64,000 bases of DNA from NCBI RefSeq assembly GCF_030997045.1, contig NZ_CP116899.1:434001-498000 (forward strand). Direction: 5' to 3'. The first letter of the stretch is position 1, and each line of letters starts with the position of its first letter. Under the pieces are notes generated by a model, which was not told where the DNA came from, did no database searches, and saw only the letters and a list, made by a program, of their open reading frames with translations. Made by a program: the position numbers and the translations under genes. The DNA is from Microbulbifer sp. TB1203. GTDB lineage: Bacteria > Pseudomonadota > Gammaproteobacteria > Pseudomonadales > Cellvibrionaceae. Below, one piece after another: positions 18,759 through 27,877 of this stretch.

Positions 18759-19982
18759 ATGCCCGCAAGACTGCAAAAATTTCTTCTCGGCTACAGCGGC
18801 ACCTCCCTGGCCACCGGCCTGCAGGTCATACTGTTGCCCTGGATTGCGCTGGCAGTGGTGGGGCTGCCGGCGTTGCAACTGGGCTGGGTCCAGGCATCGG
18901 TGCTGCTGCCGAACCTTGTATTTTTGCTGTTCGGCGGCGCTCTCGCGGACAGGCGCGATTCCGCCGCGGTGGCGGCCCTGGCCTGCGTCGGCCTGGCCCT
19001 GTGCCATGCCGGACTGCTGCTGTATTTTTCCCAGCGCCTGCCCGATTTGCTCGTATTGTTGTTCTACGGCGTCTGTCTCGGTGTCTGCACCGCGTTCCTG
19101 CAACCGGCTCGGGACAACTTGGTGCAGCGCACTGCCCGGGATAGAAAGGGCCACACCACCGAGAGCCGCGTGCAGAAAACCGTGACCTGGATGATGCTGG
19201 CACAATACGGCGGACAGGCGGTGGGCATGTTGCTGGCGAGCCGCTTCGACCAATGGGGACCGCAGTTGCTGCTTTCCGTGCAGGTGGCGGTGCTGGCCAT
19301 TGCCGCTGTTTTCCTGTTCTCCCTGCGCGAGAAAACTCCCCGGGTGCCTTCGAGGGAAAAACTGCCGCTGACATTGATTATTGATGGGCTGTCGCAGGCC
19401 TGGCGCCGGCCGGCACTGCGTGAACTGATCGCGCTGATGGCCTTCAATGGCTTCGTGCATATCGGCGTGTTCCTGGTGGTGCTGCCGCTGCTGGCGGCAC
19501 AATATAGTGGCGCTGGCGGCCGCGGCGCCAGCTACTATGCGACCCTGCAACTGGCGTTTGTCGCCGGCACTGTCGCCGCCACCGTCACCCTGCTGCGCCG
19601 GGGCCAGGGGGCACAGCCCGGGCGGGGCATCCTGATGTGCCTGCTGTACAGCGCGGCGCTATTGGTGGCGATCAGTTTCGGGCCCACGCCGCTGGGGCTG
19701 ATGTTGTTGTGCGCCTGCTGGGGCGCGGTGGCCGCCGCTTCCGCGGCATTGGGGCGCGGCATAGTGCAGCTGCTGGCGCCGGACCAGTATCGCAGCCGGA
19801 TTATTTCCATCTACCAATTGGCGCTGTTCGGCTCCGCAGCCCTGGGCGCCCTGGCCGCCGGCGCGCTCAGCGAATACGCTGCGCCGCTCACTACGCTGCT
19901 GTGGGCGGGGATTCTGAGCCTGTTGGCTTTTGTACTGGTATTATGGAGCGGCGCGTTGCGCGCAGTGCAAATCCAAAACTGA
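18759..19982 (+). CDS. MFS transporter
   Basis: 407-aa major facilitator with about 12 hydrophobic helices. The inter-helix motif FGGALADRRDS after helix 2 is a form of the MFS motif A. The opening lacks a signal peptide and goes straight into helix 1. Substrate cannot be told from sequence. The DUF1080 gene follows 27 bases downstream and may share a transcript. Confidence 0.85.
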   Translation: MPARLQKFLLGYSGTSLATGLQVILLPWIALAVVGLPALQLGWVQASVLLPNLVFLLFGGALADRRDSAAVAALACVGLALCHAGLLLYFSQRLPDLLVLLFYGVCLGVCTAFLQPARDNLVQRTARDRKGHTTESRVQKTVTWMMLAQYGGQAVGMLLASRFDQWGPQLLLSVQVAVLAIAAVFLFSLREKTPRVPSREKLPLTLIIDGLSQAWRRPALRELIALMAFNGFVHIGVFLVVLPLLAAQYSGAGGRGASYYATLQLAFVAGTVAATVTLLRRGQGAQPGRGILMCLLYSAALLVAISFGPTPLGLMLLCACWGAVAAASAALGRGIVQLLAPDQYRSRIISIYQLALFGSAALGALAAGALSEYAAPLTTLLWAGILSLLAFVLVLWSGALRAVQIQN

Positions 19983-20009
19983 AATAATTTCTTGAAGACG
20001 ATAGAAATA

Positions 20010-20888
20010 ATGAGAACCCCTCTCCGCGCCATATTGTTACTGATCGCCTGTCATGGTCTGCCGACGTATGCCGCTGACTCGTCGTGGCACAATCTGCTCG
20101 ACAAGGATTTCAGCCAGTGGGACGTGTACCTGAGCTACCCGGGCGATGTGATCAACGGTGTCGTGACCGGCACTGCGCCGAAATCGCTCAAGCCCATCGG
20201 TCTCAACAAGGACGAAAGACGGGTGTTCTCGGTCATCGATGATGACGGCACACTGGTGTTGCGTATCAGCGGCGAGATCTACGGCAGCTCTGCCACCAAA
20301 CAGGAGTTTTCCAACTACCATTTTCGCGCCAGGTTCAAATGGGGCGACAGGAAGTGGGAGCCGCGTCTTACCGAGCTCAAGGACTCCGGCGTGCTCTACC
20401 ACAGTACGGGCGAGTTCGGCGTCGACTATTGGCATTCGTGGATGCAGTCGCAGGAATTCCAGATCATCGAGGAAGGCATCGGTGACTACTGGACCATCGG
20501 AAACGCGCAGATCGACATCTCGGCAGCCAAACCAGCCGGCAGCGATTTGTATAGCTACAAAAAGGGCGCGCCCTGGCTCACCTTCGCCGCCAATGGCGAG
20601 CAGTTCGGCGCGGTCGCCAATCACTGCCGCCGCGGTGAGGACGTCGAGATCAAGGGCGACTGGAACCAGATCGAACTGATCTGTTACGAAGACCGCTGCG
20701 TGCACATTGCCAACGGCAAGGTCGTCATGGCATTGAAGAATTCACGCCACGTGGTAAACGGCAAGGTCGAGCCTCTGACCGGAGGCAAACTGCAGATTCA
20801 GAGCGAAGCCGCGGAAGTGTTCTACAAGGACATCGAGATCCGCCCCATCAAGGCGATGCCGCAGCAATACGAGACCTATTTCCAGTAG
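20010..20888 (+). CDS. Secreted DUF1080 (3-keto-disaccharide hydrolase-type) protein
   Basis: 292 aa with a signal peptide (MRTPLRAILLLIACHGLPTY, then AADSS). The mature part is a concanavalin-like beta sandwich of the DUF1080 family: opening WHNLLDKDFSQWDVY, core YHFRARFKWGDRKWEPR and SGVLYHS, and closing QIQSEAAEVFYKDIEIRPI. The family includes 3-keto-glycoside hydrolases and carbohydrate-binding proteins; activity here is inferred only. ATG 20010 fits the signal peptide; a TTG at 19992 is also in frame. Confidence 0.8.
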   Translation: MRTPLRAILLLIACHGLPTYAADSSWHNLLDKDFSQWDVYLSYPGDVINGVVTGTAPKSLKPIGLNKDERRVFSVIDDDGTLVLRISGEIYGSSATKQEFSNYHFRARFKWGDRKWEPRLTELKDSGVLYHSTGEFGVDYWHSWMQSQEFQIIEEGIGDYWTIGNAQIDISAAKPAGSDLYSYKKGAPWLTFAANGEQFGAVANHCRRGEDVEIKGDWNQIELICYEDRCVHIANGKVVMALKNSRHVVNGKVEPLTGGKLQIQSEAAEVFYKDIEIRPIKAMPQQYETYFQ

Positions 20889-20948
20889 CTGACGGGGCGT
20901 TTGTCAGAAGCCGCAGCAGTTGCAGGCGGAGTGCTGACAGGACGCCTT

Positions 20949-21854
20949 TCAGCCGATATCGTCGGACTCCCGCACCAGTTTGAACAACCAGTCCCTGAAC
21001 ACCTGTATCCGCTCGACCCGCGGCGAGGATTCGTCGTACAGGAAGCTGTAGCGGATACCGTTTTCAATACGGTGGGGGAAGGGCTTGACCAGGGTGCCGG
21101 CGTCGATCAGCTGTTTCGACAGGGTGAGGGAGCCCAGGAAGAGCCCGTGCCCGGAAAGCACCGCGCTCAGCGCCATGTCCAGGTTGTTGACCTGCAGCCA
21201 CTTGATCTCGTGGGGAGGGAAATCCAGCCTCGCCAGTTTCAGCCAGGCCGGCCAGTCGAGCCCGGGGCGGTAGTTGGCGTCCACCAGCCAGCACTCCCTG
21301 AGATTCTGCGGGTCGGACAGGTCCACATGCTCCAGAAGGCGGGGTGAGCAGAGGGCGACCAGGGGATCTTCGAACAGCATCGCCCGATGCAGCCCCGGGT
21401 GTTCGGAGAAGCCGAAGCGGATCGCTACGTCCATGTCCCCGTGCTTCAGGTCCTCCACTTCGGCGGACACCATCACCCGCACATTGATCTCCGGATGCTG
21501 CTGGCGGAATTTCCACAGGTTGGGCATCAGCAGCATGGTGCCCAGGGATTGGGTGGTGGTGACATTCAGGGTGCCCGCCACCGGCTCGGTCTGGATCTGG
21601 TGGACGCCGTCGACAATGGCCTGGAACCCTTTCGTCAGTTGTGCCGCGAGCTGCCTGCCCTTGGCGGTGGGGACCATGCCGCGGCCGCGGCGGATAAACA
21701 GCTTTACCCCGAGCACTTCCTCTACCTGGCGGATCTGCTGGCTGACCGCCGCCTGGGAAACATGCAGTTCGTCCGCGGCCCGGGTGTAGCTCTGGTGTCG
21801 CGCCGCGGCCTCGACACAGCGCAGCGCGCCCAGTTGGGATAGTATTTTTGTCAT
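20949..21854 (-). CDS. LysR-family transcriptional regulator
   Basis: 301 aa. The N-terminal winged helix is clear (LRCVEAAARHQSYTRAADELHVSQAAVSQQIRQVEEVLGVKLF, residues about 11-53), followed by the periplasmic-binding-like effector domain. The sequence resembles the GcvA/AmpR branch (opening with gene-order pattern ALRCVEAAARH). It is divergent from a small ORF at 21953, with about 100 bases between, which could hold its operator. Target unknown. Confidence 0.9.
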   Translation of the reverse strand: MTKILSQLGALRCVEAAARHQSYTRAADELHVSQAAVSQQIRQVEEVLGVKLFIRRGRGMVPTAKGRQLAAQLTKGFQAIVDGVHQIQTEPVAGTLNVTTTQSLGTMLLMPNLWKFRQQHPEINVRVMVSAEVEDLKHGDMDVAIRFGFSEHPGLHRAMLFEDPLVALCSPRLLEHVDLSDPQNLRECWLVDANYRPGLDWPAWLKLARLDFPPHEIKWLQVNNLDMALSAVLSGHGLFLGSLTLSKQLIDAGTLVKPFPHRIENGIRYSFLYDESSPRVERIQVFRDWLFKLVRESDDIG

Positions 21855-21952
21855 AAGTTTTTCTTATGATTTATTCAAGAATGGATCGTTGGTCTGCCGC
21901 GGGTTCCGGCGGCAGAATAACTCCCGGATTCAACAGCCAGGGAGAGACAGCC

Positions 21953-22114
21953 ATGTCAGCCAGTCGTTATGTTAGCAACGAAAATTGTTGTGCCGCAAAG
22001 AAAACCAGCGCCGCCGGAGAAGCTGCACCCGTTCGCGTGGCGGATCGCCTGGAGAGGTTGCTGGGGGATACCGCGCGGCGCCTGGGACTGGAGGCCATGT
22101 CCCGAATCAAATAA
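21953..22114 (+). CDS. Small hypothetical protein, 53 aa
   Basis: Starts at an ATG with a strong ribosome site (CAGGGAGAGACAGCC) and ends at TAA 22112-22114. It has two adjacent Cys (ENCCAAKK) and a basic amphipathic tail (RVADRLERLLGDTARRLGLE). It is divergent from the LysR gene, the usual position of a LysR target. I do not recognise a family; the tail is only loosely like DUF1127 proteins. Confidence 0.5.
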   Translation: MSASRYVSNENCCAAKKTSAAGEAAPVRVADRLERLLGDTARRLGLEAMSRIK

Positions 22115-22211
22115 CCTGAAATTATGCCACTTCGCCGCGCCTCCCCGGCGCGGCCCCCTTCCGGCGACCGAAGGGTTAGAATGTCTGCCTGATTCCCCTA
22201 CCTCGCGCTTT

Positions 22212-22280
22212 CGTCGCCCCGGTGCAGGCCGGAACCCAGGGGGCCATTGCACTGGATACCGGCTTGCACTGGTATGACGA
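22212..22280. repeat. Dispersed repeat (WIPAxTGMT type), copy 2
   Basis: CGTCGCCCCGGTGCAGGCCGG then ACTGGATACCGGCTTGCACT and GGTATGACGA. The right half, read + in the frame of the following MFS gene, gives HWIPACTGMTK. It is followed, like copy 1, by AGTATCTACA. Because of it, in-frame start candidates of the following gene at 22247 are spurious. Confidence 0.75.
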
Positions 22281-22312
22281 AGTATCTACAGCTGTTCGAG
22301 AAGAGTTCACCA

Positions 22313-23521
22313 ATGAGTACCCTGCACAACTGGCGCCGTCCGGAAATCATGTTGTTGTTGCTGGCGGCGGCCATGCCGCTTTCCTTCGGTGTCTGGCAGG
22401 CGTTGCTCAACAATTTCGTGATCGAGCGGGCCGCCTTTACCGGCGCCGAGATCGGCCTGCTGCAGAGCGTGCGGGAGATTCCGGGTTTTCTGGCTTTCAC
22501 CGTTATCTTCGTGCTGTTGCTGGTGCGCGAGCAGCGGCTGGCCTTCCTGGCGTTGATCGCCACCGGCCTGGGAGTGGCGCTCACCGGCTGGTTCCCGACC
22601 ACCGCGGGCCTGCTGCTGACCACGCTGCTGATGTCTACGGGATTCCATTACTACGAAGCGCTGAAGACCTCACTGGCGCTGCAGTGGCTGCCGAAGGAGA
22701 CTTCGGCCATCTGGCTCGGGCGCATGGTGGCCGCCGGCTCCCTGGCCTCGCTGGTCGCCTATGGCCTGGTATGGCTGACTTCGGATCTGCTGCAGTTGGA
22801 GTACCACTGGATCTATCTGCTGGGCGGAAGCGTTACTGTGGGGATGGTGGTGGCGGTCTGGCTGCTGTTTCCGGAGTTTCCCCAGCCGCATAACCAGCAC
22901 AAGAAACTGATCCTGCGCAGGCGCTATTGGCTCTATTACGCACTCACTTTCATGAGCGGCGCGCGCCGGCAGATATTCGTGGTCTTTGCCGGTTTCCTGA
23001 TGGTGGAGAAATTCGGCTACAGCGTGGGCGAGATCGCTACGCTGTTTATCCTCAACCACCTGCTCAATCTCTTCGTGGCTCCCCGCATCGGCAAATTGAT
23101 CGTGCGCTTCGGCGAGCGCAACGCGCTCACCATCGAATATATCGGCCTGATCCTGGTGTTCGGCAGCTACGCCCTGGTGCAGAGCGCGGAAGTGGCCGCA
23201 GCCTTGTATATCGTCGACCACTTGTTTTTCTCCATGGCCATTGCCATCAAGTCCTATTTCCAGAAGATCGTCGACGAGCGGGATATCGCCGCCTCAGCTG
23301 CGGTGAGCTTTACCATAAACCATATCGCCGCGGTGGTGATTCCAGTGCTGTTCGGATTAATGTGGCTGGTATCGCCGGCGGCGGTGTTCTGGTGCGGTGC
23401 GGGAATGGCCGCGGTCTCCCTGCTGCTGGCGCAGAACATTCCCGGATTGCCCGGGAAGGGCAATGAGGCGCGGTTGGGTCGGATTTCTACCAGTGGAGAA
23501 GCCGGCGTCGAACCCGCCTGA
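22313..23521 (+). CDS. MFS transporter
   Basis: 402 aa from ATG 22313. About 12 hydrophobic helices; the first is LLLLAAAMPLSFGVWQALLN. Loops contain the charged segments RRYWLYYALTFMSGARRQ and RFGERNALT. An upstream in-frame extension is translation of the dispersed repeat and is left out. Substrate unknown. It converges with the sigma-54 activator gene, with no gap between the stops. Confidence 0.85.
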   Translation: MSTLHNWRRPEIMLLLLAAAMPLSFGVWQALLNNFVIERAAFTGAEIGLLQSVREIPGFLAFTVIFVLLLVREQRLAFLALIATGLGVALTGWFPTTAGLLLTTLLMSTGFHYYEALKTSLALQWLPKETSAIWLGRMVAAGSLASLVAYGLVWLTSDLLQLEYHWIYLLGGSVTVGMVVAVWLLFPEFPQPHNQHKKLILRRRYWLYYALTFMSGARRQIFVVFAGFLMVEKFGYSVGEIATLFILNHLLNLFVAPRIGKLIVRFGERNALTIEYIGLILVFGSYALVQSAEVAAALYIVDHLFFSMAIAIKSYFQKIVDERDIAASAAVSFTINHIAAVVIPVLFGLMWLVSPAAVFWCGAGMAAVSLLLAQNIPGLPGKGNEARLGRISTSGEAGVEPA

Positions 23522-25066
23522 TCATGCCCGCTCCGGTTCGAGAGTGCTGACGCGGCGTTTCAGGGCCTCCCGGGGAGTCTTGAGCTGTGTCGCCCAGGCA
23601 TCCAGGTCCGGGCCCTGTTCCATAACCCGGTAAATTTCCTCCTCGGGGATTTTCTCCACGGCCCGCACTTCAGGGCTCTGTTTCAGCAGGGCGTACATGG
23701 AGGTCCGCGAGACGCCGAGGGACTTGGCCGCGGGCATTACCCGCCAGCCGTTGTCGTTCAGCGCCCTCAGCAGCTCGGATTCCGAGACGGTGGCCGGGTC
23801 CCGGTAGCGGATGCGGTTCGTTGCGGGAGCCGTGTCGGCTTCCTCCTTTCGCGGGTCGATGTGCAGCTGCTCCGCCAGCTCGTCATCCCAGCAAATGGTT
23901 CCGTCGGGCTTGGCATGGATGGCCAGGCGGGTGACGAAGTTTCTGAGTTCGCGCACATTGCCGGGCCAGGGCTGCATGGCCAGGGTGCACACCAAGTCGG
24001 CGGGAAGGTGGATCGGGTGACCGAGTTCGGCCTCCGCCTCGGTGACAAAGCCCGCCAGCAATTCCCCGAAATCCTCACGCCGCTGGCGCAGAGGGGGAAG
24101 CTGAATGCACACCGCTTCCAGGCGGCGCCGCAGGGGCTGGTTGAAGGGCCGTTCCACGTCGGCTTCCAGGGGACGGTCGGTGGCGGCGATAAAGCGTACG
24201 TCCACACTGCGCTCGCGGCTGTCCCCCAGTGGCCGCAGGCAGCCGTCCTCCAAAACCCGTAGCAACATCACTTGCACCGAGAGGCTGGCGTCGCCGATTT
24301 CATCCATAAACAGGGTGGAGCCGTCCGCTTCGCAAATCAGGCCCGGCCGGCTGGTGCGGGCGCCGGTATAGGCCCCCTGGCGCACACCGAAGAGTTCGGC
24401 GGCGGCGAGCTCGCCGCCCAGTGTGGCCATATTCACGGAGACCATCGGCCGTTCGCTCCGCCCGCTGAGGTGGTGAATGGCCCGGGCGACCAGTTCCTTA
24501 CCGGTTCCGCTCTCCCCCCGTATCAGTACACTGGTATTTGCATGCGCCGCCCGGCGGATCTGCTGCCGCACCCGGCCCATACGGTGGCCGCTGCCGATCA
24601 AATCCAGGCGGGTCGGGCAGTGTTCGCGCTGTGGTGGCGCCCTGTGCAGGCAGAGTGCCACCCGGCGCCCAAGACAGATGGCAATGCCGTCCTCGAGCGA
24701 TTGTTCATTCACTGTGAGGGGGCTTTCAATCTGTTCTGCGCCGACCTGCACCGGCATGGTGGTGGGGGGCGGTTGAATCGAGATTCCCTCCGCCAGCTGT
24801 TTCAGCAGCAGGGGGTTGCGGGATATACGGCGGTCGCCCAGGGAGAATTCGGAGCCGTCCCCCAGCAGGAACAGCGGCGCCCAGCGGGACAGTTCGAATT
24901 CACCGGCGCGATTCCATAGCACGGGAGTGCTGGCGCCGATGCAGCGGCGATCCGGATGCCAGAGAATGGTAAGTGTGGGAAGGAGTAGTTCGCCTTCGAA
25001 CTGGAATCGGCGGGAGGCACTCAGGGTGTCTTCCGATGTGTCTGTTTCCCGGTCGCCGATGGGCAT
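23522..25066 (-). CDS. Sigma-54 interaction domain activator with degenerate FHA-like N-terminus
   Basis: 514 aa. Residues about 25-145 have the layout of a FHA domain (PLFLLGDGSEFSLGDRRISR ... LTVNEQSLEDG), though key phosphothreonine-binding residues are not certain. The AAA+ domain (about 155-385) has Walker A GESGTGKE, the sigma-54 contact loop as GAYTGA (consensus GAFTGA) and Walker B LFMDEIGD. A Fis-type helix-turn-helix (ALNDNGWRVMPAAKSLGVSR) follows near 430-460, then about 50 extra residues with a second possible helical unit. FHA-type activators take input from Ser/Thr kinases in type VI secretion and related loci. A kinase gene lies divergently next to it, so a kinase-FHA-sigma-54 circuit is the natural reading. 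Confidence 0.85.
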   Translation of the reverse strand: MPIGDRETDTSEDTLSASRRFQFEGELLLPTLTILWHPDRRCIGASTPVLWNRAGEFELSRWAPLFLLGDGSEFSLGDRRISRNPLLLKQLAEGISIQPPPTTMPVQVGAEQIESPLTVNEQSLEDGIAICLGRRVALCLHRAPPQREHCPTRLDLIGSGHRMGRVRQQIRRAAHANTSVLIRGESGTGKELVARAIHHLSGRSERPMVSVNMATLGGELAAAELFGVRQGAYTGARTSRPGLICEADGSTLFMDEIGDASLSVQVMLLRVLEDGCLRPLGDSRERSVDVRFIAATDRPLEADVERPFNQPLRRRLEAVCIQLPPLRQRREDFGELLAGFVTEAEAELGHPIHLPADLVCTLAMQPWPGNVRELRNFVTRLAIHAKPDGTICWDDELAEQLHIDPRKEEADTAPATNRIRYRDPATVSESELLRALNDNGWRVMPAAKSLGVSRTSMYALLKQSPEVRAVEKIPEEEIYRVMEQGPDLDAWATQLKTPREALKRRVSTLEPERA

Positions 25067-25157
25067 AGCACAGCACTCCTCCTGAGAACTGGTTCCGGTC
25101 GATTATGATATAGTCGCCGCCGCGTTCCAAGTTGCATCCCGAACAATAATCAAAGGT

Positions 25158-25334
25158 AGTGTCCTGTCTCATATTAAATGGTGATTTCAGAGCCCCTCAA
25201 ATTGTTCACAGTTAGGCGCAGCTCGCAGGGAATGGTCATTCCATTTTCAAGAGCTGCAACGCAGCTGTGGACGATTTGGGGGGCTCCCTTCGGGCGGCCC
25301 GCTGAAATTACCATTTAATATGAGACAGGACACT
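25158..25334. mobile_element. MITE-like element with 33-base terminal inverted repeats
   Basis: The 177-base element starts AGTGTCCTGTCTCATATTAA and ends with its complement. The 33-base arms (25158-25190, 25302-25334) differ at one position. The interior has no coding capacity. No obvious target-site duplication is seen. It lies between the sigma-54 activator and the kinase and ends 20 bases before the kinase start, so it now supplies most of their shared upstream region. Confidence 0.8.
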
Positions 25335-25354
25335 GGAACAATGCCCGGGGGAGT

Positions 25355-27844
25355 GTGTTGGATCCGACAAGCATTGCCGGTTACCGGGTCGTCGAGAGGA
25401 TCGGCCGCGGGGGTATGGGCGTGGTTTACCGCGCTCGCGACAGCGTGCTCGACCGCGATGTGGCCCTCAAATATGTCGATTCGGCCGGCGCCCCGGAAGG
25501 GCGCGTCGAGCGGTTGATTCGCGAGGCGAAAATTGCCTCCTCCCTGCAGCATCCAGGTATCGTCACCATCTACGGCTTTGTCAGCGAAGGGCCTTGTATT
25601 GCCATGGAGTATATTCGTGGCGATACGCTTTCGGCCCACCTTTTGCCAGATGGAATGGCCCTGGATAAGGCCGTGCGCCTGGGGCTGCAAATTGCTGAAG
25701 CGCTTCACTATGCCCACCAGTCGGGAGTGATTCACGCGGATCTCAAACCCTCGAATATCATGATTGACCTGACCGGTCGAGCCAAAGTCCTGGATTTTGG
25801 TCTGGCACATTGGCGGCTGTTCGAAGAATTGCAGACCATTTCCGACAGCGGAGAACATCTGCAGCAGCTGGCCGGCACCATTCCCTATATGTCGCCGGAA
25901 GTGGTAATGGGGCGGGCGCTCGATTGTCGCAGCGATATTTTCTCCCTCGGCTGTGTGTTGTTTGAAATGCTCACCGGGCTGCGCCCCTTTTCCGCTGATA
26001 ATCCCGCGGCCACTCTCAATAGTCTGCTTAACCGCATGCCCAGAGGTATCGAAATCCTACGCCAGAAAGTGCCGGCGACCTTGGCTGACCTGGTTCTGCG
26101 GATGTTGGAAAAAGACCCCAACCGCCGTCTCTCGACACTCGGTGATGCGATAGTCGTACTGCGAGATCTTTGCGACGGTGTCGATGTGCCCAAGCCCAGG
26201 ATAAAACGTCGATTTTTTTTCGTGCCTGTAATTCGACGCTGGTTGCCTGTGATTTTTACTGTATTTCTGGGGTTGTTGATGTATTTAGTCTCTGAGCCCA
26301 GTATCTCAGAGAGACAGCTGCGCGTCTTCCTGGCGCAGCCGGAGTCCTATCAAAAGGGAGATGGGACGCCGCTGGATGCAGTAATTTGGAGCAGTGTTGT
26401 TAACGGGCTGCACTTGCTTGGATCTGTGCAGCCTATTCTCTATCACCAACCGCCGGCAGATAAGTCTAATCTGACGCAGTTGGCGAAGCTATCAGGCTCC
26501 GATGAATGGATTCATATCCGGTTTCAGCCAGAGAATCCGCTTGGCAATGTGCAGCTGCAGAGAATTCGCACTAATGATGGGGCTCTTCTCGATCAGGTAC
26601 AGTTTTTCGTGTCTACAGGCGATGTGAGTCGCAGTGCGCAGGCTATATCTTCACAGATTTTAGCACTATATCGTAATTCTGATATATCAAAAGTTGGCGA
26701 CTATCTCTCCATTTCTAGTAATACATACAGCCACTTTGCAGGAATATACGCGAATCTATATAAAGGTGTCGGAGATCGAAAAAAAATATTTGAGGATCTA
26801 TACAGGCTTGTTTCTGGTTCATCAATTTTCCCGGCCGCAGAGATATTGCTTGTGGATTTGTCTCATGATTTATTTACTGATACTGATAATGAATATTATT
26901 TGGATATTTGTGATGAAGTGTTGAGTAGGCTTCGCCTCTACTATCCGAATTCAACGGTTATTTTGCAGAGAGAAATTACTTTGTCTATAGACAGGGATGA
27001 TGTGGAGGGCGCCGAGCAATTGCTATATAGATTAAGTAAGTTGTCACCGGGGGATCCCATGATATTCATGGCTAAATCTCGTCTGGCTGAGAAGCGTGGA
27101 GATTTGGCTGAAGCTAGTCAGCTTGTTAATAGAGCTATTTCTATGGCTCCGCCGCCCTGGAGCTTAAGGTATCGCGCAGTAATATTGGCTATCCGAAGCG
27201 GAGATATAGAGGTGGCCAGGTTTAATATTTTCGAGATTTTGAAAATAACTCCCGATAATACTCTTGTTCTGGGTCAGTCCGGACTTGTGGAATTGCTTTA
27301 TGGTGATGTTGGTCGTGCAATAGAAATCTACGAGCGACTGCTGGAGAGAAAAAAACATCGCAGTTATTTTGTTAATCTTGGTTTGGCCCTGATGCTCAAA
27401 GGTGAGTATTATGAGGCCAGGGAGCATTTTATGCATGCATTGGAGCTCCAGCCCGGGCATCGCGTGACTATGCTGAATCTGGCCGATGCTGAAATGGCGC
27501 TAGGTAATAAAAAGAGAGCTCTTGAATTATACCAAAAAATTTTGATGATCCAGAGTGGGATGGAAGGAAATGCTTACCGTCAGATGGTAGATGCTCAATG
27601 TCTAGCCCACTTGGGAAAATACGGTGCAGCTATTGAAATTACATTGAGTGCATTAGCAAAATCTTCCGGAGAGCCTGAAATCGCATTTCAGGCTGCATTA
27701 GTATATGCACTTTCCGGAGATAACGAGTCCGCACTGGTCAACGCGCGTGCAGCAATACGTGGCGGAATGGATAGGCGCTGGTTCAAGCTTCCGATTTTTT
27801 CAGCTACACCTTTCATGAAAGAAAAATATTGGCTTTTTGAGTAA
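25355..27844 (+). CDS. Membrane Ser/Thr protein kinase with TPR sensor domain
   Basis: 829 aa. The kinase domain (about 9-275) has the Gly loop GRGGMG (17-22), VAIK-type Lys39 (VALKY), catalytic loop HADLKPSN, DFGLA and SPE. HRD is replaced by HAD, so this is a non-RD kinase, possibly not controlled through its activation loop. A single membrane helix follows at about 285-305, then a PEGA/TolB-like stretch and several TPRs from about 540 to 790. GTG 25355 or TTG 25358 could be the start. The base composition changes sharply: the kinase part is GC-rich like the core genome, whereas from about 26.6 kb the sequence is AT-rich. Likely works with the neighbouring sigma-54 activator. Confidence 0.88.
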   Translation: MLDPTSIAGYRVVERIGRGGMGVVYRARDSVLDRDVALKYVDSAGAPEGRVERLIREAKIASSLQHPGIVTIYGFVSEGPCIAMEYIRGDTLSAHLLPDGMALDKAVRLGLQIAEALHYAHQSGVIHADLKPSNIMIDLTGRAKVLDFGLAHWRLFEELQTISDSGEHLQQLAGTIPYMSPEVVMGRALDCRSDIFSLGCVLFEMLTGLRPFSADNPAATLNSLLNRMPRGIEILRQKVPATLADLVLRMLEKDPNRRLSTLGDAIVVLRDLCDGVDVPKPRIKRRFFFVPVIRRWLPVIFTVFLGLLMYLVSEPSISERQLRVFLAQPESYQKGDGTPLDAVIWSSVVNGLHLLGSVQPILYHQPPADKSNLTQLAKLSGSDEWIHIRFQPENPLGNVQLQRIRTNDGALLDQVQFFVSTGDVSRSAQAISSQILALYRNSDISKVGDYLSISSNTYSHFAGIYANLYKGVGDRKKIFEDLYRLVSGSSIFPAAEILLVDLSHDLFTDTDNEYYLDICDEVLSRLRLYYPNSTVILQREITLSIDRDDVEGAEQLLYRLSKLSPGDPMIFMAKSRLAEKRGDLAEASQLVNRAISMAPPPWSLRYRAVILAIRSGDIEVARFNIFEILKITPDNTLVLGQSGLVELLYGDVGRAIEIYERLLERKKHRSYFVNLGLALMLKGEYYEAREHFMHALELQPGHRVTMLNLADAEMALGNKKRALELYQKILMIQSGMEGNAYRQMVDAQCLAHLGKYGAAIEITLSALAKSSGEPEIAFQAALVYALSGDNESALVNARAAIRGGMDRRWFKLPIFSATPFMKEKYWLFE

Positions 27845-27877
27845 GATTTCAGCGTCAAGGTTAATCCACTTCTTTTT

